From Thalassococcus_A lentus (lineage in GTDB: Bacteria > Pseudomonadota > Alphaproteobacteria > Rhodobacterales > Rhodobacteraceae), in assembly GCF_028023555.1 (NCBI RefSeq), contig NZ_JAQIOY010000004.1:1-64000 (forward strand): a stretch of 64,000 nucleotides of DNA. Direction: 5' to 3'. Each line of letters begins with the position of its first letter. Position 1 is the first letter of the stretch. The position numbers were made by a program, and so were the translations under genes. Under the pieces are notes generated by a model. The model saw nothing but the letters and a program-made list of their open reading frames with translations. It did not search any database and was not told where the DNA came from. Of this stretch, positions 42,722 through 53,825 are shown in pieces.

Positions 42722-45700
42722 TCAAGATGCGAGAAGCACGCGGATCTGGAACTCTTTCAGCGTTGCACGTGCCGCCGGATAGACGCTTTCGGTGCAGCCC
42801 TTCTTGAGCTCAGGGAAGATCGCAAATATCTCGGCACGGGCTTCGGCATCCAGAGCAGACAGAGACACGTCGCCGGGCTGGAAGCTTTCGGTCCAGCACC
42901 CGTCAGAAATGACGACCTCGTGGTGTTCGAACATGAAGTGGACGTAGGTCACTTCGTCCAGATCCACTTCTTCGACACCGTCCAGCACAAGCAGATGCTT
43001 GGCAGGCACAAGAACCTCGTCTTCACCGAACCAAAGTTCCGTACGAGAGCCACCGATCAGCACCCGGTGCTGAGGCGAAACCAGCAGATCACGCGACGGA
43101 ACACCTTTGGCCAAAGCGTCCTTCTTGATCAGGATCGGCTTCAGGCCGTCGACCTTGGCCATCGTCGCTTCGTCCACCAAACGGGATCCGGCCCAAATGA
43201 CAGGCTGATAGCCATTGTCGCGGGTCAGAACGCGCGTTCCGACAGTGATCTCTTCTACGGGCATTTCGCCCTGTGCGGTCTTGATCTTTGTGCCGGGGGT
43301 AAAGCATGGCACGTAGTTCAGGTTCTCGATCTCGGAGAAGGTGACAACCTCACCGGTATCATAGTAGGTGATTGTCCCGCTTTCCTGGCTTGGATCGTCA
43401 TAGACGATTTCCGCCGGGCCGGTCACGTTCAGCGTGTCACCAACGGTTTCGCCGGTTTCACCACCCACGATGGTCAGATTGTTGCCGTCCAGATCACCTG
43501 GTGTCAGGTTGAAGACGTCATCGCCCCCGCCGCCCTGCGCCGTGTCGCCAGAGCCAACATTCAGAACGTCAGCGCCTTCGCCACCAAAGAGCAGATCTGC
43601 GCCTTCGCCACCGGTCAGCGTGTCAGAGCCTTCGTTGCCGTAAAGCTCATCCGCGCCAGCACCACCGTCGAGGCTGTCATTGCCCAGATCACCGACAAGG
43701 GTGTCGTCGCCGGTGCCGCCCTCAACGGTATCGTCGCCAGCATCGCCGTCCAATTGGTCGGCTCCATCGCCGCCAACGATCGAGTCGTTGTCGTCGCCGC
43801 CGAGCAATGTGTCATTGCCGGTACCGCCTGTCATGGTGTCATCGCCGGCAGCGCCGAAGACGTTGATGCCCACGGTGTCGGAGGTACCGTCAACACTGTC
43901 AGCGCCCGAACCAAGGTTGATCGCCTCGATCTCGGAGAACGTGACTGTCGTGTCGGTGTTGGTGAAGGTACCCGCTTCGTCACCTGTATAGGTGACTGTG
44001 GTATCCAATGTTTCACCACCAGCTTCGATCAAATCCTGATCGGTGCCTGTCGTGACTGTCTCGCCACCAATAATGGTGTCGTTGTCTGCAGAACCGTTCA
44101 GGTCAAAGACATCGTTGTCCGCGCCACCGTCGAGCAGGTCATCACCCAGACCACCCGCAAGCGTGTCAGAGCCATCTTCACCGCGCAGCGTGTCATTGCC
44201 GGTGCCCGAGAAGCCACCGCCGGTCAGGCTGTCATCGCCAGCGCCGCCCAGTACAGAGTCTGCGCCCAGCGATGCCGTGACAGTGTCATTGCCGTCGCCG
44301 GCAAAGACGGTGTCATCGCCATTGTTCGACAGAATGAAGTCGTCGCCTTCGCCGCCATCGATTGTATCGTTGCCGTCGCCGCCGCTGATCGTGTCATTGC
44401 CGGTACCGCCGTCGATGCTGTCTGCATCGTTGCCTGCATTGACAACGTCGTTGCCCGCGCCAGCCTGAATGATGTCCTGATCGCCGGTCTGGCCTGCGAA
44501 CTGTGCGTCGTTGGCATCAACAAGATCGCCATCCGGATCGCCAACATAGCTGCCGCCGATTGTATCGTCGCCAGCTGTGCCGGAAACGATGCCGTCGGAG
44601 CCCAACGGAATGCCCATGGCATTCAGAGCCAGCGGGTCGGTCACATCAGCGGGCGCAATACCGACCAGAGTGACGTTCTCGCCATTCGGGAAGGTCAGAA
44701 CTGCGTTGCCGCTACCGTCATCGCTGACAACCACGTCATTGGTGTTCACCGGATTGCCGAGATTGTCGTTCAGACCTGATACGTCGAACTGGTCCTGACC
44801 CGTGTATGTGCCGTCGCCGTTGTCAATCGGGCCTTCGAAGTCGGCCACAACGTCGTTGCCGGAACCATCTTGCAGAACAACAGTGTCCACTTCGCCATCG
44901 GCTGGACCGACGTTGATGTTGTCGTCACCTGCACCGCCGTCGACAGTATCCGCACCCGACGATGTGACAAGGCTGTCATTGCCCGCGCCGCCTTCGACGC
45001 TGTCATTGTCGAGACCCGAGAAGATCGTGTCGTCGCCGTCACCGCCGAGGATCGTGTCATCGCCGGTTCCGCCAAAGACGTATTCGTTTCCGGTGCTGCC
45101 TGTCAGGCTGTCCGAACCCGCGCCCAGCGTCAGCTGTTCGATCTCGGAGAAGGTTGTTGTGCCGGTGCCGTCGCTGATGGTGCCAGCCTCGGGGCCAGAC
45201 ATGTTGATGGTCAGATCGGTGGCAATGCTGCCCATTTCGATCCGGTCACCACCGCCGTCTTCGTCGGTTTCGCCGCCAACGATGGTATCGTTCTGAACCG
45301 CTCCATCGAGGAAGATGACGTCATCACCGGCGCCTGCGTCGACGCTGTCGTCGTCAAGGCCACTGTCGATGGTATCATCGCCTGCGCCTGCAACGATCGT
45401 GTCTTCGTTGTTGCCGGATCCGTCAACATTGTCGCCTGCGTCGACCATGTCGCCTTCCGGATCGCCGGAATAGCTGGCATTGATAACGTTGGCTGTGCCA
45501 TCGCCGGAAATGATACCGTCAGAAAGCGGGATGCCGATTGCATTCAATGCGACCGGGTTGCCCTGAAGATCGCCTACCGGCGCTCCGAAGAGCGTGATGC
45601 TCTCTCCGTTCGGGAATGTCAGAACAGCGTTGCCGGTTCCGTCATCGGTGACAACAACGTCCGCTGTGGTCACAGGGAAGCCGTTGTCGTTGTTCAGTCC

Positions 45701-48700
45701 GGAAACATCCAACTGGTCCTGACCGGTCCATGTGCCGTCGCCGTTGTCGATGGGCCCTTCAAAACCACTGACCGTGTCACTGCCCGATCCATCAGCCAGA
45801 GCGACTGTGTCGTCGCCGCCGCCAAGAACAATGTTCTCGATTTCGATGAAGGTCGTTGTGTCGATGCCATTGCTGACGCTGCCCGCTTCTGGGTCAGTGC
45901 TTGTCAGATCAACAGTCACGCCGGTCGTCGTGCCAGACAGATCAAGCGTGTCGCCAGCGGTTTCACCCACTTCACCACCTTCGATGGTGTCGTTGCCGAA
46001 ATTGTCGGTCAGCGAAATGGTGTCGTCCTGAGCGCCGCCAAGGATGCTGTCGTCGTCGAGCCCACCGTCGAGAAGGTCCGCGCCGTCGCCACCTTCCAAT
46101 GTGTCGGCCTCGCTGCCGCCAGTCATGACGTCATCGCCAGTGCCACCGATCAGACTGTCGGTTCCTGCGCCGCCGGCGAGGGTATCGTCTTCGATGCCGC
46201 CATCCAGTGTGTCGTTTCCGGTTCCGCCTTCAAGCGAGTCGTTGAAACCACCGCCCAGCAGGCTGTCGTTGCCGTCGCCGCCGATCAGAGTATCGGAAGA
46301 AAGGCCGCCATCCAGCGTGTCGTTGCCAGCGCCGCCTGACAGCAGGTCTTCGTCTTCGTTGCCGAAGATCAGGTCATTTCCGATGCCGCCATCGATCGTA
46401 TCGACACCGATGCCACCGTCGATGGTGTCAGCGCCGCCGCCACCAATCACGCTGTCGTCGCCTGCGCCCGCGTCGATCGAGTCAAGCCCGGATCCGCCAT
46501 CCACTGTGTCGGCACCGTCGCCGGCAAGGATCGTGTCGTTGTCGTTCTGGCCGCTGATTGAATCGTTGCCAGCGCCACCAATCAGGCTGTCGTCGCCATT
46601 GTTGCCAATGATCGTGTCATTGCCGTCGCCACCATCAATGGTGTCCGCTCCCAGGGCTGCGGGTGCGTCGCCACTGGTTCCGAATGTTCCGCTGTCGTTT
46701 CCGCCAACAAGGTAGTCGTTGCCCAGGCCACCGGAAATGCTGTCCTGGCCTTCACCGCCGGCGATGCTGTCATTGCCGTCTTCGCCAAAGATCGTGTCGT
46801 TGCCGAGCTCGCCCAGAACGGTGTCAGCACCGGCGCCAGCTGTAATCACATCGGCGTCGCCACCTGTCTGATTGTCACCCGCATCCACGAGGTCGCCTTC
46901 GGGATCGCCCACATAGCTGCCGTCGATCAATTCGCCGCCGGCTGTGCCTTCCACAATATAGTTGGGGGCAGGGATGCCCATGGCTTCCAGTGCGGCCGGA
47001 TCGTCAACCTCGGATGGCGTCACGCCAAGCAACGTGATGCTTTCCCCATTCGGGAATGTCAGGATCGCATCGCCGGTTCCATCACCATTTGTATCGGTGA
47101 CCGTGACATCGCCGGTGTTGACCGGTGCGCCGTCGGCATCGGTCAGGCCTGAGACGTCGAGCTGGTCATTGCCGCTGAAGGTGCCGTCGCCGTTGTCAGT
47201 CGGCGCTTCAAAGCTGGAGACGGTGTCGTCACCATCGCCATCACCGAACACAACCGTGTCGACTGCATTGTCCGCCGGGCCAAGATCGAATGTGTCATTG
47301 CCCGCGCCGCCGTCGACTGTGTCGATGCCCGCGCCGGTGGACACGTTGTCGTTTCCGTCAGACCCGATAACACTATCGTCACCTGCGCCGAGCCAAACTT
47401 CTTCGATTTCGATGAATGTCGCCGTGTCCGTTGCGTTAGACAAGGTTCCGTCTTCGGGATTGCTCGGGTCGCCTGCCGACAAATCCAGAACAACGTCTTC
47501 GGACATCTTGCTGCCGTCCAGAACGTCGCCTGTTGTCTCACCGGTGCTCCAACCATCGATAGTGTCGTTGCCGAAGCCATCTTCCATGATGATTGTGTCG
47601 TCACCACCACCCGCAAAGATGGTGTCTGCATCGTCACCACCAACCAGTTGGTCGTCGCCGTCACCGGCAGACAGCGAGTCCTGTCCTGCGCCACCTTCAA
47701 GAGTATCGGCGCCAGCGTCATTGCCGCCCAACAGAGTATCGTTACCAGCGCCACCGGTCAGGAAATCCGAGCCATCGGCCCCGTCGAGGTAGTCGTTACC
47801 GTCGCCAGCTTGCAATGTGTCGTTGCCAAGCCAACCTTCCATGCTGTCGTCACCAGCACCGCCGGTCAGGCTGTCGTCGCCTTCTGCACCAAAGATGCTG
47901 TCCGCACCATCGCCACCGTGAACGGTGTCATTGCCTGCGTTGCCGCTCAGCCAGTCATCGCCGATGCCACCATCGATTTGGTCGTCATCGTTGCCGCCAG
48001 AGACAGTGTCATCGCCAGCGCCCGCATTTACGGTGTCATTGCCAGCTCCTGCTGCGATCGAGTCGCTGTCAGAACCAACAACTTCGCCATGGGTGCCGAG
48101 AGCATCACCATCGTCGACGGTTGTTCCATCCGCGTCCGAATATCCTGCGCCGATATTGTCGGCGCCGGCTGTACCGGACACAACGTTGTCGTTCGGATCA
48201 TTCGGAATGCCGATTGCTTCAAGCTCGGCATCGCTATCCACCTGCGTTGGTGCAACACCAAGCAAAGTGATGCTTTCGCCGCCCGGGAATGTCAGGACCG
48301 CGTTGCCAGAACCATCGTCGGTCACAGTGACATCGCTAACGTTGACAGGGGTCGTGCCACCATCACTGGTCAGGCCCGATACGTCCAACTGGTCGATGGT
48401 CGTGCCATCGCCACTGTCGGTCAGGTCAAACGAGGAAACCGTATCGGCGCCGTCGCCGTCGGAAAATACCACGATGTCGCGATCGCCGTCGGTCCCGAGG
48501 TCGACCGTGTCTGCGCCTTCGCCGGCATCGACTGTGTCGGCACCTGCGCCTGCTTCGATGGTGTCGTCACCGCCACCCATATTCAGGGTATCGTTGCCAG
48601 CACCGGTTGCGATGTTTTCCGGGCTGAACGTGCCGGTAACTGTGTCGTCGCCCGCGCCGGTTTCAATCCGTTCAATCTGCGAGAACAGAACGCTGTCGGT

Positions 48701-51700
48701 GCCGGTCGTTACAGTACCTGCCTCAAAGCCAGAGTAGACAATGGTCGAGCCCGCTGTAACGAGCGACAAGTCGAGGCTGTCAAAATCGGTTCCTGTGGTC
48801 GCGCTTTCGCCGCCAATAACAGTGTCGTTTCCATAGCCGTCGGCGAAGACCATAACGTCTTCGTCGCCATCAGCGCGCACGGAGTCGTTGCCCGCGCCAC
48901 CAATGATGGTGTCAGCGCCGGGGCCGACCTGGATCGAGTCGTCGCCCGCGCCGCCATCGACACTGTCGTTGCCGTTGTCGCCCCAAACAGTGTCGTTGCC
49001 GTCGCCCGCAACAACCGTATCATCACCCCAGCCAAGGTCGATGTTGTCGTTGCCGGTGCCGCCGTCGATAAAGTCGTTATCGTCGCCCGCGTCGATGGAG
49101 TCGGCGCCGTCTTCGCCAAAGATGCTGTCTGCACCTGTGTCGGTCCGGATTGTATCGTTGCCAAGACCGCCAAAGACGGTGTCGTCGCCAAGATGGGAGC
49201 GAACAAAGTCGTCGCCGTCACCTGCGAGAACCGAGTCATCGTTCGATCCATCGGAGTGGTCACTGTTGTCGATTTCTTCGCCTTCAGCATCGACATATGT
49301 GCCCAGATTGATGCTGTCATTGCCAGAGGTGCCATCGACGATGAAGTTTGGTGCACCGGGAATGCCGATTGCGACCAGTTCTTCTCGATCATCCACATCC
49401 GTTGGCGCAACGCCGAGCAGTGTGATGCTCTCGCCGCCCGGGAAGGTCAGAACGGCGTTGCCCGAGCCATCGTCGGTCACGGTCACATCGTCAGTGTCAA
49501 CGGGGGTCGTGCCGCCATCGCTGGTCAGGCCCGAGACATCCAGCTGGTCATTGGTCGTGCCGTCACCGCTATCTGTCAGGTCGAACGCCTGAACCGTGTC
49601 GGAACCGGAGCCATCGGCCAGAACAATCGTGTCGCGTCCGCCGCCGAGCACAATGTTTTCGATTTCGCTGAAGGTTGCCGTGTCTGAACCGCTTGATACA
49701 GAGCCCGCTTCGGGGTCAACTGAGGTCAGATCGACGGTGGTATCCGTCGTGATGCCGGACATATCCAGGGTGTCGTCGTCCGCCCCAGTGGTGACGCCTT
49801 CGCCACCAAAGATGGTGTCGTTGCCAAAACCATTCTCAAGGATGATCGTATCAGCATCTTCGTCGGCGGTGATTGAGTCCGCTCCGCTTCCGCCAATGAT
49901 AGTGTCCGAGCCGGTTCCACCATCCAGCGTATCGTCGCCTGCGCCGCCATCGATACTGTCATCACCGATCCGACCGCGCAGGTTGTCGCCTGCGTCACCG
50001 CCGAGCATCGTGTCTGCACCTTCGCCGCCGATCGCATATGCGCCGTCTGTGTCGGCTGTCAGATCAAACAGGTCGTCATTCGAAGAACCCTGTAGGGTTT
50101 CGATGTCTGAATAAGAAATGGATGTGCCGGACGAATGTGTCGCCGTGCCGCTTTCGTCGCCTGTGGCCGTGATTGTGTAACCAGAGGTTTCCAAAACAGT
50201 CGAGACATCCAACGTATCGGAGTCTGTTCCACCAGCGCCGCCGTCTACGCTGACGGTTCCGGCGTCTTCGGTTACAACGATCAGGTCAGCATCATCGCCG
50301 CCTTCGACGGTGTCGTTTCCGTCGGTGACCCGGATGGTGTCATTGCCAGCGCCGCCAATGACGGAGTCATCGCCAAGCTGGCCGCGCAGCGTGTCATCTC
50401 CGGCGCCACCATCAATCGTATCACCAGCGTTGCCACCGTCGATTGTATCGTTACCGCCGTAGCCGAAAATCGTGTCCACGTCGCCATCGGCGCCGTCGAT
50501 GATGTCGCCCTGTGCATCCACATAGCCCGGCTGCATCAGATCGCCGCCTGCGGTGCCATCAACAGGGCCAATCGGCGGGATGCCCATCGCAATCAGTTGA
50601 TCATCGCTGGAGACTTCGCTGACATTCACACCCCAAAGCGTGATGCTTTCGCCATTGGGGAACTGCAAAATCGCGTCACCCGTGCCGTCGCCATTTGTGT
50701 CAGTTACGGTGACATCCAGAACGTTGACCGGAGACCCGCCTGCATCGGTCAGACCAGTGACATCCAGCTGATCCTGTCCGGTAAAGGTGCCATCACCGTT
50801 GTCGATCGGGGTTTCGAAGCCTTCGATCGAGTCGTCACCAAATCCATCGGCAAGAACAAGCGTGTCGTTGTCGCCGTCTGTCGCGCTGAAATCCTGGGTC
50901 TGACCCATTGCGATGATATCATCGCCCGAGCCGCCCTGGATTGTGTCGGAGCCTTCGCCGCCATCCAGAATTTGCTGAACGGTCGAAGCAGAAGCATCAA
51001 TGCTATCAGTGCCTTGGCCGCCCATGATGTGTTCGATTTCACTGAACGTGACGGTGTCGGTGCCGTCCGTCATGGTGCCGGCTTCGTCACCGGTGAAGAC
51101 CACGGTCAGGTTGTCGACGCTGTTGTGTGCGTCCAGTTTGTCGCCGCTGTCGGTCGGGGTGGTGTCGTTCAGTTCACCGCCGATGACTGTGTCGTTGCCA
51201 GTGATCGTGGTGTAGTCGAAACGGTCTTTGCCTTCGCCGCCATCGATAATGTCGTTACCCGCACCGTCAAGGTAGGTGTCGTTCCCGTCGCCAAGCGTGA
51301 TGCTGTCATCGCCAGTTCCGCCGTCCACAGTGTCAACGCCACTGCCGCCGAGGATGGTGTCGTTGCCATCCCCACCTGTGATCGAGTCGTTGCCGTCTTC
51401 ACCCCAGAGGCTGTCGGCGCCTGTGCCACCGTCCAGCGTATCGGCGCCATCGCCGGCAAAGACTGTGTCGCTCCCGGCGCCACCAAAGACCGAATCGTCA
51501 CCCAGGATCTGGGTGCCAGCCACGTCATCGATCAAGTCGTTGCCGTCGCCTGCGTTAACGGTGTCATTGCCTTCGCCGAAGTAGATGGTGTCGTTGTCGG
51601 CACCTGTAAAGGCGACGTCGTTGCCTGCGCCCAGTTCGACGTAGTCCCGGCCGCCATCAGCCGCATTGGAATCGTAGATTTCATCGGCGCCGTCGCCACC

Positions 51701-53092
51701 GATCATGACGTCGTTTCCGGCGTCACCGATCAGGGTGTCCGATCCGTCACCGCCATAGAGCGAGTCCGCGCCCGCATCACCGTCAAGACTGTCATTGCCC
51801 AGGCCGCCGATGATGCTGTCATTGCCACCTTCGCCAAAGACGGTGTCGTTGCCGGTGCCGGCGTCTACCGTATCGTTGCCCAGACCGGCGTTGACCACGT
51901 CGTCACCGCCTGCCGCAAAGATGGAGTCGTCATTGGAAGAAACGACTTCGCCATGCGTACCCAAAGCATCTGTTCCGTCCTGCTGGGTGCCGTCGGCATC
52001 CGTGTAGGTAGAACCAATTGCATCATTCCCGGCAGTGCCGGTGACAACGTTGTCGTTGGTTGGCGTGGCCGTGACATCCAGCTGGATGATGCCAACGTCA
52101 GTCGTGCCCGCACCATTGTCGACCGTGTAGGTGAGCGAAGAGACACCAACATCACCGTCCGTGATGACAGTCAGGGTGTTGTCGGCGTTCAGTGTGACCT
52201 GTTCACCAGTGCCCAATGTAACTGTCTGACCAACCACAATATCTTCGCCATTGATCTGCGTGATCGTAAGGCCGCCGCCATTCAGGTCGTCGTCGTTCGC
52301 AAGGGGTGCAATCAGTACAGTGGAATTGGTCGGTACAGAGAACGTATCGTCATTGGCGATCGCAACAGACTGGACGGAATCCGCCATGATCAGAACGTTC
52401 GAATCGTATGCAGCATCCCCGCCATCGGCGATGCCGAGGAAGAATGTGTTAACCACGCCCGGGTTTACGTCAGCCTTGTAGGTCAGAACCACGGTCATAC
52501 CGTCCATTTCGGTATTGTAGGGGTCTGTTGCCTCAGGGTTGTCTATGTACAGATTCGAGTTGTTAGTGTTGGTGATTTCATCAATCGAAACGTTTCCGGT
52601 ACCCAGAACGAAATCGACTTTGACACCGTTGATGTACAGGCCGAGGGAATCGTTCACGCCGCCATTGACGTATTCAAGGTATTCTTCGGACGAGAATACC
52701 AACTGGATCGTCATGGTGTCGCCGGTTGGGATGAAATCGCCTTCGAGGATGGCGGCGTCAAAAGTCGCCTGTCCCGAAACAGCGTCCATGTTGGCGTTGC
52801 CGTCAATGCCGCCCACCAAATCGGTGCTGGTACCGGGGGCGGTGTTGGTGTTGAGCGTGCCGTCCGAATTGGTAAAGTCCACGGCATTACCGGTCGACAG
52901 GATCACACCGGAATCAGTGGGCGAAATTCCACCCAGTGTCGTGATCGCGTCAGAATAGATGCCCGACGCGGCTGCATCGCCCGAATAGGTTGCGGTACCA
53001 GCGACAAGCGTGATGCCGTCACCGAAAATTTCGTTGAGCATGTCCTCCGCGGTTGCGGCGGTATTGATCGTCAGTTCATTTGCGATGGGCAT
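42722..53092 (-). CDS. Giant choice-of-anchor L / RTX / Hint surface protein
   Basis: 3456 residues, the largest gene in the window. Residues about 20-240 form a choice-of-anchor L domain (VFSSEEYLEYVNGGVNDSLG). A short VCBS-like Ig stretch with IANDDTFSVPTNST follows. From about 350 to 3200 there are RTX blocks of the nonapeptide GGxGxDxxx, which bind calcium; between them recur three spacer types: a THGEVV-type block, FxGGESxTTG-type strands, and a spacer with VTVTDDGSGNAVLTFPGGES. The C-terminal 200 residues are a Hint_2 domain, CFTPGTKIKTAQGEMPVEEI to SPQHRVLI, with Cys and His in place. RTX end suggests type I secretion, though no ABC exporter is in this window. The strongly biased repeats create long antisense frames, which are not genes. 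Confidence 0.92.
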   Translation of the reverse strand: MPIANELTINTAATAEDMLNEIFGDGITLVAGTATYSGDAAASGIYSDAITTLGGISPTDSGVILSTGNAVDFTNSDGTLNTNTAPGTSTDLVGGIDGNANMDAVSGQATFDAAILEGDFIPTGDTMTIQLVFSSEEYLEYVNGGVNDSLGLYINGVKVDFVLGTGNVSIDEITNTNNSNLYIDNPEATDPYNTEMDGMTVVLTYKADVNPGVVNTFFLGIADGGDAAYDSNVLIMADSVQSVAIANDDTFSVPTNSTVLIAPLANDDDLNGGGLTITQINGEDIVVGQTVTLGTGEQVTLNADNTLTVITDGDVGVSSLTYTVDNGAGTTDVGIIQLDVTATPTNDNVVTGTAGNDAIGSTYTDADGTQQDGTDALGTHGEVVSSNDDSIFAAGGDDVVNAGLGNDTVDAGTGNDTVFGEGGNDSIIGGLGNDSLDGDAGADSLYGGDGSDTLIGDAGNDVMIGGDGADEIYDSNAADGGRDYVELGAGNDVAFTGADNDTIYFGEGNDTVNAGDGNDLIDDVAGTQILGDDSVFGGAGSDTVFAGDGADTLDGGTGADSLWGEDGNDSITGGDGNDTILGGSGVDTVDGGTGDDSITLGDGNDTYLDGAGNDIIDGGEGKDRFDYTTITGNDTVIGGELNDTTPTDSGDKLDAHNSVDNLTVVFTGDEAGTMTDGTDTVTFSEIEHIMGGQGTDSIDASASTVQQILDGGEGSDTIQGGSGDDIIAMGQTQDFSATDGDNDTLVLADGFGDDSIEGFETPIDNGDGTFTGQDQLDVTGLTDAGGSPVNVLDVTVTDTNGDGTGDAILQFPNGESITLWGVNVSEVSSDDQLIAMGIPPIGPVDGTAGGDLMQPGYVDAQGDIIDGADGDVDTIFGYGGNDTIDGGNAGDTIDGGAGDDTLRGQLGDDSVIGGAGNDTIRVTDGNDTVEGGDDADLIVVTEDAGTVSVDGGAGGTDSDTLDVSTVLETSGYTITATGDESGTATHSSGTSISYSDIETLQGSSNDDLFDLTADTDGAYAIGGEGADTMLGGDAGDNLRGRIGDDSIDGGAGDDTLDGGTGSDTIIGGSGADSITADEDADTIILENGFGNDTIFGGEGVTTGADDDTLDMSGITTDTTVDLTSVDPEAGSVSSGSDTATFSEIENIVLGGGRDTIVLADGSGSDTVQAFDLTDSGDGTTNDQLDVSGLTSDGGTTPVDTDDVTVTDDGSGNAVLTFPGGESITLLGVAPTDVDDREELVAIGIPGAPNFIVDGTSGNDSINLGTYVDAEGEEIDNSDHSDGSNDDSVLAGDGDDFVRSHLGDDTVFGGLGNDTIRTDTGADSIFGEDGADSIDAGDDNDFIDGGTGNDNIDLGWGDDTVVAGDGNDTVWGDNGNDSVDGGAGDDSIQVGPGADTIIGGAGNDSVRADGDEDVMVFADGYGNDTVIGGESATTGTDFDSLDLSLVTAGSTIVYSGFEAGTVTTGTDSVLFSQIERIETGAGDDTVTGTFSPENIATGAGNDTLNMGGGDDTIEAGAGADTVDAGEGADTVDLGTDGDRDIVVFSDGDGADTVSSFDLTDSGDGTTIDQLDVSGLTSDGGTTPVNVSDVTVTDDGSGNAVLTFPGGESITLLGVAPTQVDSDAELEAIGIPNDPNDNVVSGTAGADNIGAGYSDADGTTVDDGDALGTHGEVVGSDSDSIAAGAGNDTVNAGAGDDTVSGGNDDDQIDGGIGDDWLSGNAGNDTVHGGDGADSIFGAEGDDSLTGGAGDDSMEGWLGNDTLQAGDGNDYLDGADGSDFLTGGAGNDTLLGGNDAGADTLEGGAGQDSLSAGDGDDQLVGGDDADTIFAGGGDDTIIMEDGFGNDTIDGWSTGETTGDVLDGSKMSEDVVLDLSAGDPSNPEDGTLSNATDTATFIEIEEVWLGAGDDSVIGSDGNDNVSTGAGIDTVDGGAGNDTFDLGPADNAVDTVVFGDGDGDDTVSSFEAPTDNGDGTFSGNDQLDVSGLTDADGAPVNTGDVTVTDTNGDGTGDAILTFPNGESITLLGVTPSEVDDPAALEAMGIPAPNYIVEGTAGGELIDGSYVGDPEGDLVDAGDNQTGGDADVITAGAGADTVLGELGNDTIFGEDGNDSIAGGEGQDSISGGLGNDYLVGGNDSGTFGTSGDAPAALGADTIDGGDGNDTIIGNNGDDSLIGGAGNDSISGQNDNDTILAGDGADTVDGGSGLDSIDAGAGDDSVIGGGGADTIDGGIGVDTIDGGIGNDLIFGNEDEDLLSGGAGNDTLDGGLSSDTLIGGDGNDSLLGGGFNDSLEGGTGNDTLDGGIEDDTLAGGAGTDSLIGGTGDDVMTGGSEADTLEGGDGADLLDGGLDDDSILGGAQDDTISLTDNFGNDTIEGGEVGETAGDTLDLSGTTTGVTVDLTSTDPEAGSVSNGIDTTTFIEIENIVLGGGDDTVALADGSGSDTVSGFEGPIDNGDGTWTGQDQLDVSGLNNDNGFPVTTADVVVTDDGTGNAVLTFPNGESITLFGAPVGDLQGNPVALNAIGIPLSDGIISGDGTANVINASYSGDPEGDMVDAGDNVDGSGNNEDTIVAGAGDDTIDSGLDDDSVDAGAGDDVIFLDGAVQNDTIVGGETDEDGGGDRIEMGSIATDLTINMSGPEAGTISDGTGTTTFSEIEQLTLGAGSDSLTGSTGNEYVFGGTGDDTILGGDGDDTIFSGLDNDSVEGGAGNDSLVTSSGADTVDGGAGDDNINVGPADGEVDTVVLQDGSGNDVVADFEGPIDNGDGTYTGQDQFDVSGLNDNLGNPVNTNDVVVSDDGSGNAVLTFPNGENVTLVGIAPADVTDPLALNAMGIPLGSDGIVSGTAGDDTIGGSYVGDPDGDLVDANDAQFAGQTGDQDIIQAGAGNDVVNAGNDADSIDGGTGNDTISGGDGNDTIDGGEGDDFILSNNGDDTVFAGDGNDTVTASLGADSVLGGAGDDSLTGGGFSGTGNDTLRGEDGSDTLAGGLGDDLLDGGADNDVFDLNGSADNDTIIGGETVTTGTDQDLIEAGGETLDTTVTYTGDEAGTFTNTDTTVTFSEIEAINLGSGADSVDGTSDTVGINVFGAAGDDTMTGGTGNDTLLGGDDNDSIVGGDGADQLDGDAGDDTVEGGTGDDTLVGDLGNDSLDGGAGADELYGNEGSDTLTGGEGADLLFGGEGADVLNVGSGDTAQGGGGDDVFNLTPGDLDGNNLTIVGGETGETVGDTLNVTGPAEIVYDDPSQESGTITYYDTGEVVTFSEIENLNYVPCFTPGTKIKTAQGEMPVEEITVGTRVLTRDNGYQPVIWAGSRLVDEATMAKVDGLKPILIKKDALAKGVPSRDLLVSPQHRVLIGGSRTELWFGEDEVLVPAKHLLVLDGVEEVDLDEVTYVHFMFEHHEVVISDGCWTESFQPGDVSLSALDAEARAEIFAIFPELKKGCTESVYPAARATLKEFQIRVLLAS

Positions 53093-53825
53093 TTCGGTAA
53101 CCTTTTAAATCAGCGCTGTGTGAGCGGAGCGGGGGTGGAAGTGGTGAATTTGGAACCAACTGCTGGTCCCCCACTCGTCAGAACTGGGACGCCGAAAACG
53201 CAAAAGCTCTGGAACGGGGCATCCCCATTCCAGATTTCAAGTCTGGTTCGTTCTTTGCGGGCCAAGCACATGCGCCGACATCCTTTTTAACTCAAGACCT
53301 GCACGAGACGGATTGAGCGAACCCGCTATCTCCGTGCGACTCTTCACGCTCAAACAGATGAGCGTCGGAACAAGATGCTGGAGAAAAGCGCCATCAAATG
53401 GTGGCGCTTTGGGCAATTTTGGGATTGGTAACGGGAGGCCGACAGCCAAATGTGTTCTAAGAGCGGCTCTCGCTACCGTTGCACGTTTTGCGAACAATCA
53501 AATGGAAAGCGGTTTATTGTCGCCAGTGATTGCTGATTGCTACAACCGCTGACGGTATTCGGCCTATTGGGAAGCGTAGACTCGGGTAATAAAATGAAAC
53601 GTGAATATGGCGGCCGTTTTCACAATCCAGTCACATTCTCCGGGGCCTAGGGCTGTTTTTCCAGCTCAGACGCCAGAATTTTATGCTGTTTTACAAGCGC
53701 ATCAAAACCAAGGGAAACAGTCTTGGCCATGCGATTCTGGGGTTGCTTCGACCAGACTTGCAGCGGCCGGCGCGAGCCAAAGTGGAACACCTTGCGCGCG
53801 CCTGAAGCCAAACACTATTTGAGTG
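53093..53825. other. Gene-free region upstream of the RTX gene
   Basis: About 730 bp. It must hold the promoter of the RTX gene. I see no frame with recognisable similarity, no RNA gene and no IS end. Short frames (for example 53313-53552, plus) lack a ribosome site. Confidence 0.5.

Noticed and set aside
42698..53290. Very long plus-strand open frames (up to 1051 codons) opposite the RTX gene
   Set aside because: They mirror the biased codons of the RTX repeats, have no recognisable domains and no ribosome sites; the minus strand has clear domains throughout.
53313..53552. 79-codon plus-strand frame upstream of the RTX gene
   Set aside because: No ribosome site or similarity; overlaps another frame equally long on the other strand.
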